Shown: positions 59,701 through 61,449 of the stretch, piece after piece
How the letters are laid out: the number at the start of each line of letters is the position of its first letter
Numbering within the stretch: the stretch's first letter is position 1
Source: Paenibacillus doosanensis
Lineage (GTDB): Bacteria > Bacillota > Bacilli > Paenibacillales > NBRC-103111
Assembly: GCF_025060755.1 (NCBI RefSeq)
Contig: NZ_JANYUY010000049.1
Location: 1 to 61,449 of the forward strand
Length of the DNA stretch: 61,449 nt
Reading direction: 5' to 3'
Program-made: the position numbers and the translations under genes
Notes under the pieces: generated by a model
What the model saw: the letters and a program-made list of their open reading frames with translations, nothing else
Told to the model about the DNA's origin: nothing
Databases searched by the model: none

Positions 59701-60071
59701 CCTTACCCCTCCTGCCGATTTGTTAGTATAAGTCGTCTTACACAGCAATAATCGATAATGGTCCTATATGCAGCGTATCAATCGGTCGAAATCTGATACA
59801 TTTTGTATCTATCATAAATAAAAAAAAGCCCCCGGTCAAGAGGTCCTATACAAAAACAGCTCCGTGCGGCCGATAGGCCATACTTCTTATGAATTATGCC
59901 GCTTTGACCGCTTGCCAAGAAAACTTGAAAGTTCTTCCATAAGCAAGCATAGGCTAATAGGGGAGCGTACTCTTCTTCATCCCGCATAAGCCCGGCCCGC
60001 TTGCCAACATGTCAGTCTTGAGGGAAAGCTTCGGCTTGATCATTCAACAATTCAGGAGGAAATCGCAGCTC
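59701..60071. other. intergenic region
   Basis: I see no convincing gene. A T8 run on the minus strand near 59819, after GGGGGC, may terminate the transcript of the peptide gene that stops at 60072. The open frame at 59778-59987 lacks a ribosome-binding site. Confidence 0.4.
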
Positions 60072-60263
60072 TTATTTTAAAGAGGGACTTGGAATTGGAA
60101 GGGAAGAAAGGGGATGGCGTAAAGCAACCTTTCGGCTCGGAAGCGCTTCACTAGAAGCGGCGGCGGCGACTCCGATAAATTTCGTCTCGTCTATCTGCAT
60201 CTGCTTCATAATATGACGTATATCTAAAGTCCGGGTCTCCTGTTTCAAGTTGTTGGCATTCAT
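60072..60263 (-). CDS. leader-like small peptide 2
   Basis: 63 residues from ATG 60263 with AAGGAG eight bases upstream. The N-terminal NLKQETRTLDIRHIMKQMQI resembles the start of the peptide at 58199-58396. The C-terminal part (FIGVAAAASSEALPS, then KVALRHPLSSLPIPSPSLK) is rich in Ser, Pro and Ala and has no Cys. The conserved N-terminus with a different C-terminus suggests a precursor-peptide or signalling-peptide pair. I do not recognise the family. Confidence 0.55.
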   Translation of the reverse strand: MNANNLKQETRTLDIRHIMKQMQIDETKFIGVAAAASSEALPSRKVALRHPLSSLPIPSPSLK

Positions 60264-60522
60264 TGGGCGCACTCCTTCTAAAGTCCTATGGATGATGTAC
60301 TTTCCATTAACAAAATATTGCCTTCATAAACCACTTTATGATACACTATGTATCTTGTCAAACGAGGATTCTGTCGAAAACCATAAAAATTTATTTACAT
60401 TACTAAATATTTTCTCCCACCCGCCCTAACCGCCCCCATTCAGCGGGAATACAAAGGCCGGATAGCAGGATCAACGCCATATATTGTATGATAAATACAA
60501 ATGCCTATTAGGGGGTGAGAGC

Positions 60523-61299
60523 TTGTTGTACGCCGCCGCTTTACTCATCGCTGCAGCTGCAGCCGCAGCCATCGGGTATCTTCTTTTGGTCCTTCCCACC
60601 CAATGGCTCAAAGTCGAAAAAATCCGGCATCCGCTCGGACTCGGCATCCGCATTTTGCAGATCAGCGATCTGCATATAGAACGAATGCGGATCAAACCGC
60701 GCCGCTTATCCGCTATTATCGCCCGCGAGAAGCCGGATTACATCTTCCTGACCGGCGACTTCACCAAGGAGGAAAAGCTGCTTTCCCGGCTTGACCCTTA
60801 TCTGCGCATGCTGGCGGGCCACCGCATCCCGGTATACGCCGTGCTCGGCAATCACGATTACCAGCAGCGTAAAGTGATTCGGCTAATCAAGCTGATTCAG
60901 TACTACGGCATTATTTTGCTGCGCAACGAGTCGGTTCGCATGCCCGGATTCGAGCTGATCGGGATCGACGACTACAGTACGGGGAAAAGTAATCTGCGCA
61001 AATCGTTCCAGTATGCCGATACGGATCTGCCTCGCATCATCATCACTCATGATCCTAATGTCGTGCTTGCCATCAAAGAGCCTTACGATTATTTGATGGC
61101 CGGCCATTTGCACGGCAAACAGCTCAACCTGCCGTTCTTCTACACGTTCCGTCCGATGGGCAAGCTTCCCGCCATGGGGATCTACAAAGGGCTCCATTCA
61201 AATAACTACGGCACCTTCTATATATCCAAAGGAATCGGCCAGACGGCCTTCAATCTGCGCTTTCTCGTAAGAAGCGAAGTAACGCTGCACTATTTATAA
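60523..61299 (+). CDS. YkuE-like membrane-anchored metallophosphoesterase
   Basis: 258 residues from TTG 60523, with AGGGGG seven bases upstream (the frame is open from 60484). An N-terminal helix (AALLIAAAAAAAIGYLLLVL) is followed by a calcineurin-type phosphoesterase: ILQISDLHIER, DYIFLTGDFTKEE, AVLGNHDYQQ, IIITHDPNVV and LMAGHLHGKQLNLP, the complete set of metal ligands. Relatives hydrolyse lipid-linked or wall phosphoesters. It stands alone, followed by the hairpin-rich segment at the window end. Confidence 0.9.
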   Translation: MLYAAALLIAAAAAAAIGYLLLVLPTQWLKVEKIRHPLGLGIRILQISDLHIERMRIKPRRLSAIIAREKPDYIFLTGDFTKEEKLLSRLDPYLRMLAGHRIPVYAVLGNHDYQQRKVIRLIKLIQYYGIILLRNESVRMPGFELIGIDDYSTGKSNLRKSFQYADTDLPRIIITHDPNVVLAIKEPYDYLMAGHLHGKQLNLPFFYTFRPMGKLPAMGIYKGLHSNNYGTFYISKGIGQTAFNLRFLVRSEVTLHYL

Positions 61300-61321
61300 T
61301 TCAACCCCGCCGCCGTTAAAA

Positions 61322-61449
61322 AGTCATAACCACCGGCTTAGCCGGTGGCTTCCATCAGCCCTATAAGGGCATGGTACTAGCACGCGCCTAAGAAGGCGCA
61401 CTGAAAGTCTGCCAACCGCGAGCGGTCCCGGGCTTGCCCCTCAAAGGGG
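61322..61449 (+). ncRNA. hairpin-rich structured segment, IS200/IS605- or omega-RNA-like (cut by window end)
   Basis: Five stems in 120 nt: CCACCGGC-TTA-GCCGGTGG (61330-61348), GCCC-TATAA-GGGC (61358-61370), GCGCC-TAAGAA-GGCGC (61384-61399), CCGC-GA-GCGG (61416-61425) and CCCC-TCAAA-GGGG (61437-61449). It also holds GTCTGCCAACCGC, shared in inverse orientation with 22-34. Such serial hairpins occur at the ends of IS200/IS605 elements and in the guide RNAs of their TnpB/IscB nucleases. No nuclease gene is in view, so the class is uncertain. Confidence 0.4.

Noticed and set aside
59778-59987. 69-codon minus-strand open frame between the peptide gene and the epimerase
   Set aside because: No ribosome-binding site precedes it, and it covers a probable terminator T-run.

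Overview
The window reads as a chromosomal contig from a spore-former of the Paenibacillaceae (Paenibacillus, Cohnella or a close relative). This rests on strong GGAGG ribosome-binding sites, frequent TTG/GTG starts, vegetative SigA-type promoters, a YesM/YesN two-component pair, a Firmicute-type anaerobic cobalamin operon (CbiX with a His-rich tail, CbiH fused to a siroheme-reductase-like domain), a FusB-type protein and a paeninodin-like peptide leader. The genus is inferred from gene content, not shown by any marker gene. Both ends of the window carry a shared 13-bp motif in opposite orientation inside IS200/IS605-like sequence, so the contig is probably bounded by copies of a repeated element.

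Layout. 0.4-1.7 kb: drug-type MFS pump. 1.9-8.7 kb: minus-strand catabolic operon (DapA-like aldolase, Fe-alcohol dehydrogenase, four-carbon acid-sugar kinase, PdxA2-type dehydrogenase, 2-hydroxyacid dehydrogenase, organic-anion MFS importer), with a PrpR_N/Fis-type regulator just upstream (9.05-10.84 kb). 11-15 kb: DJ-1/PfpI protein, VOC protein, tRNA-Asp followed by the gene for the enzyme that glutamylates queuosine in tRNA-Asp (GluQ), and a luciferase-like monooxygenase. 15.7-21.4 kb: a two-component system, then a minus-strand cassette with a decayed surface-protein gene, a tiny unannotated peptide gene, an HPr-kinase-like peptide kinase, a PqqD/RRE protein, a Ser-His S26 peptidase and a nucleotidyltransferase. 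This is the most novel-looking system: it has lasso-peptide accessory parts but no lasso cyclase or leader protease.

21.5-29.8 kb: YitT membrane protein, tautomerase and MFS with a divergent LysR regulator, ArsR repressor with a divergent Tet(L)-like MFS, a stump of a sugar ABC permease and a MATE pump. 30-38 kb: sugar-related genes (Gfo/Idh/MocA oxidoreductase, aldose epimerase), Nudix and nucleoside-deoxyribosyltransferase-like enzymes, an orphan sugar-binding lipoprotein and the YesM/YesN system. 38.3-44.6 kb: FusB/FusC-type protein with an apparent leader-peptide attenuator, DoxX-like protein, a NarL-type two-component system, a 31-aa membrane peptide coupled to an orphan LuxR-type HTH protein, small membrane proteins and a secreted repeat protein.

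44.7-57.6 kb: a minus-strand cobalamin (oxygen-independent corrin) operon under a cobalamin riboswitch with a terminator. It runs cbiH60, cbiX, cbiJ/cobK, cbiC, cbiD, cbiET, cbiL, cbiF, cbiG, cbiA and a nitroreductase. Together these convert sirohydrochlorin to cobyrinate a,c-diamide; genes for uroporphyrinogen III methylation, adenosylation and nucleotide-loop assembly are not in the window. 57.7-61.3 kb: an XRE regulator, two leader-like paralogous small peptides flanking an epimerase with an altered active site, and a metallophosphoesterase.

Most starts were chosen from visible Shine-Dalgarno spacing. Function calls rest on motifs and recalled family resemblance, not on database searches.
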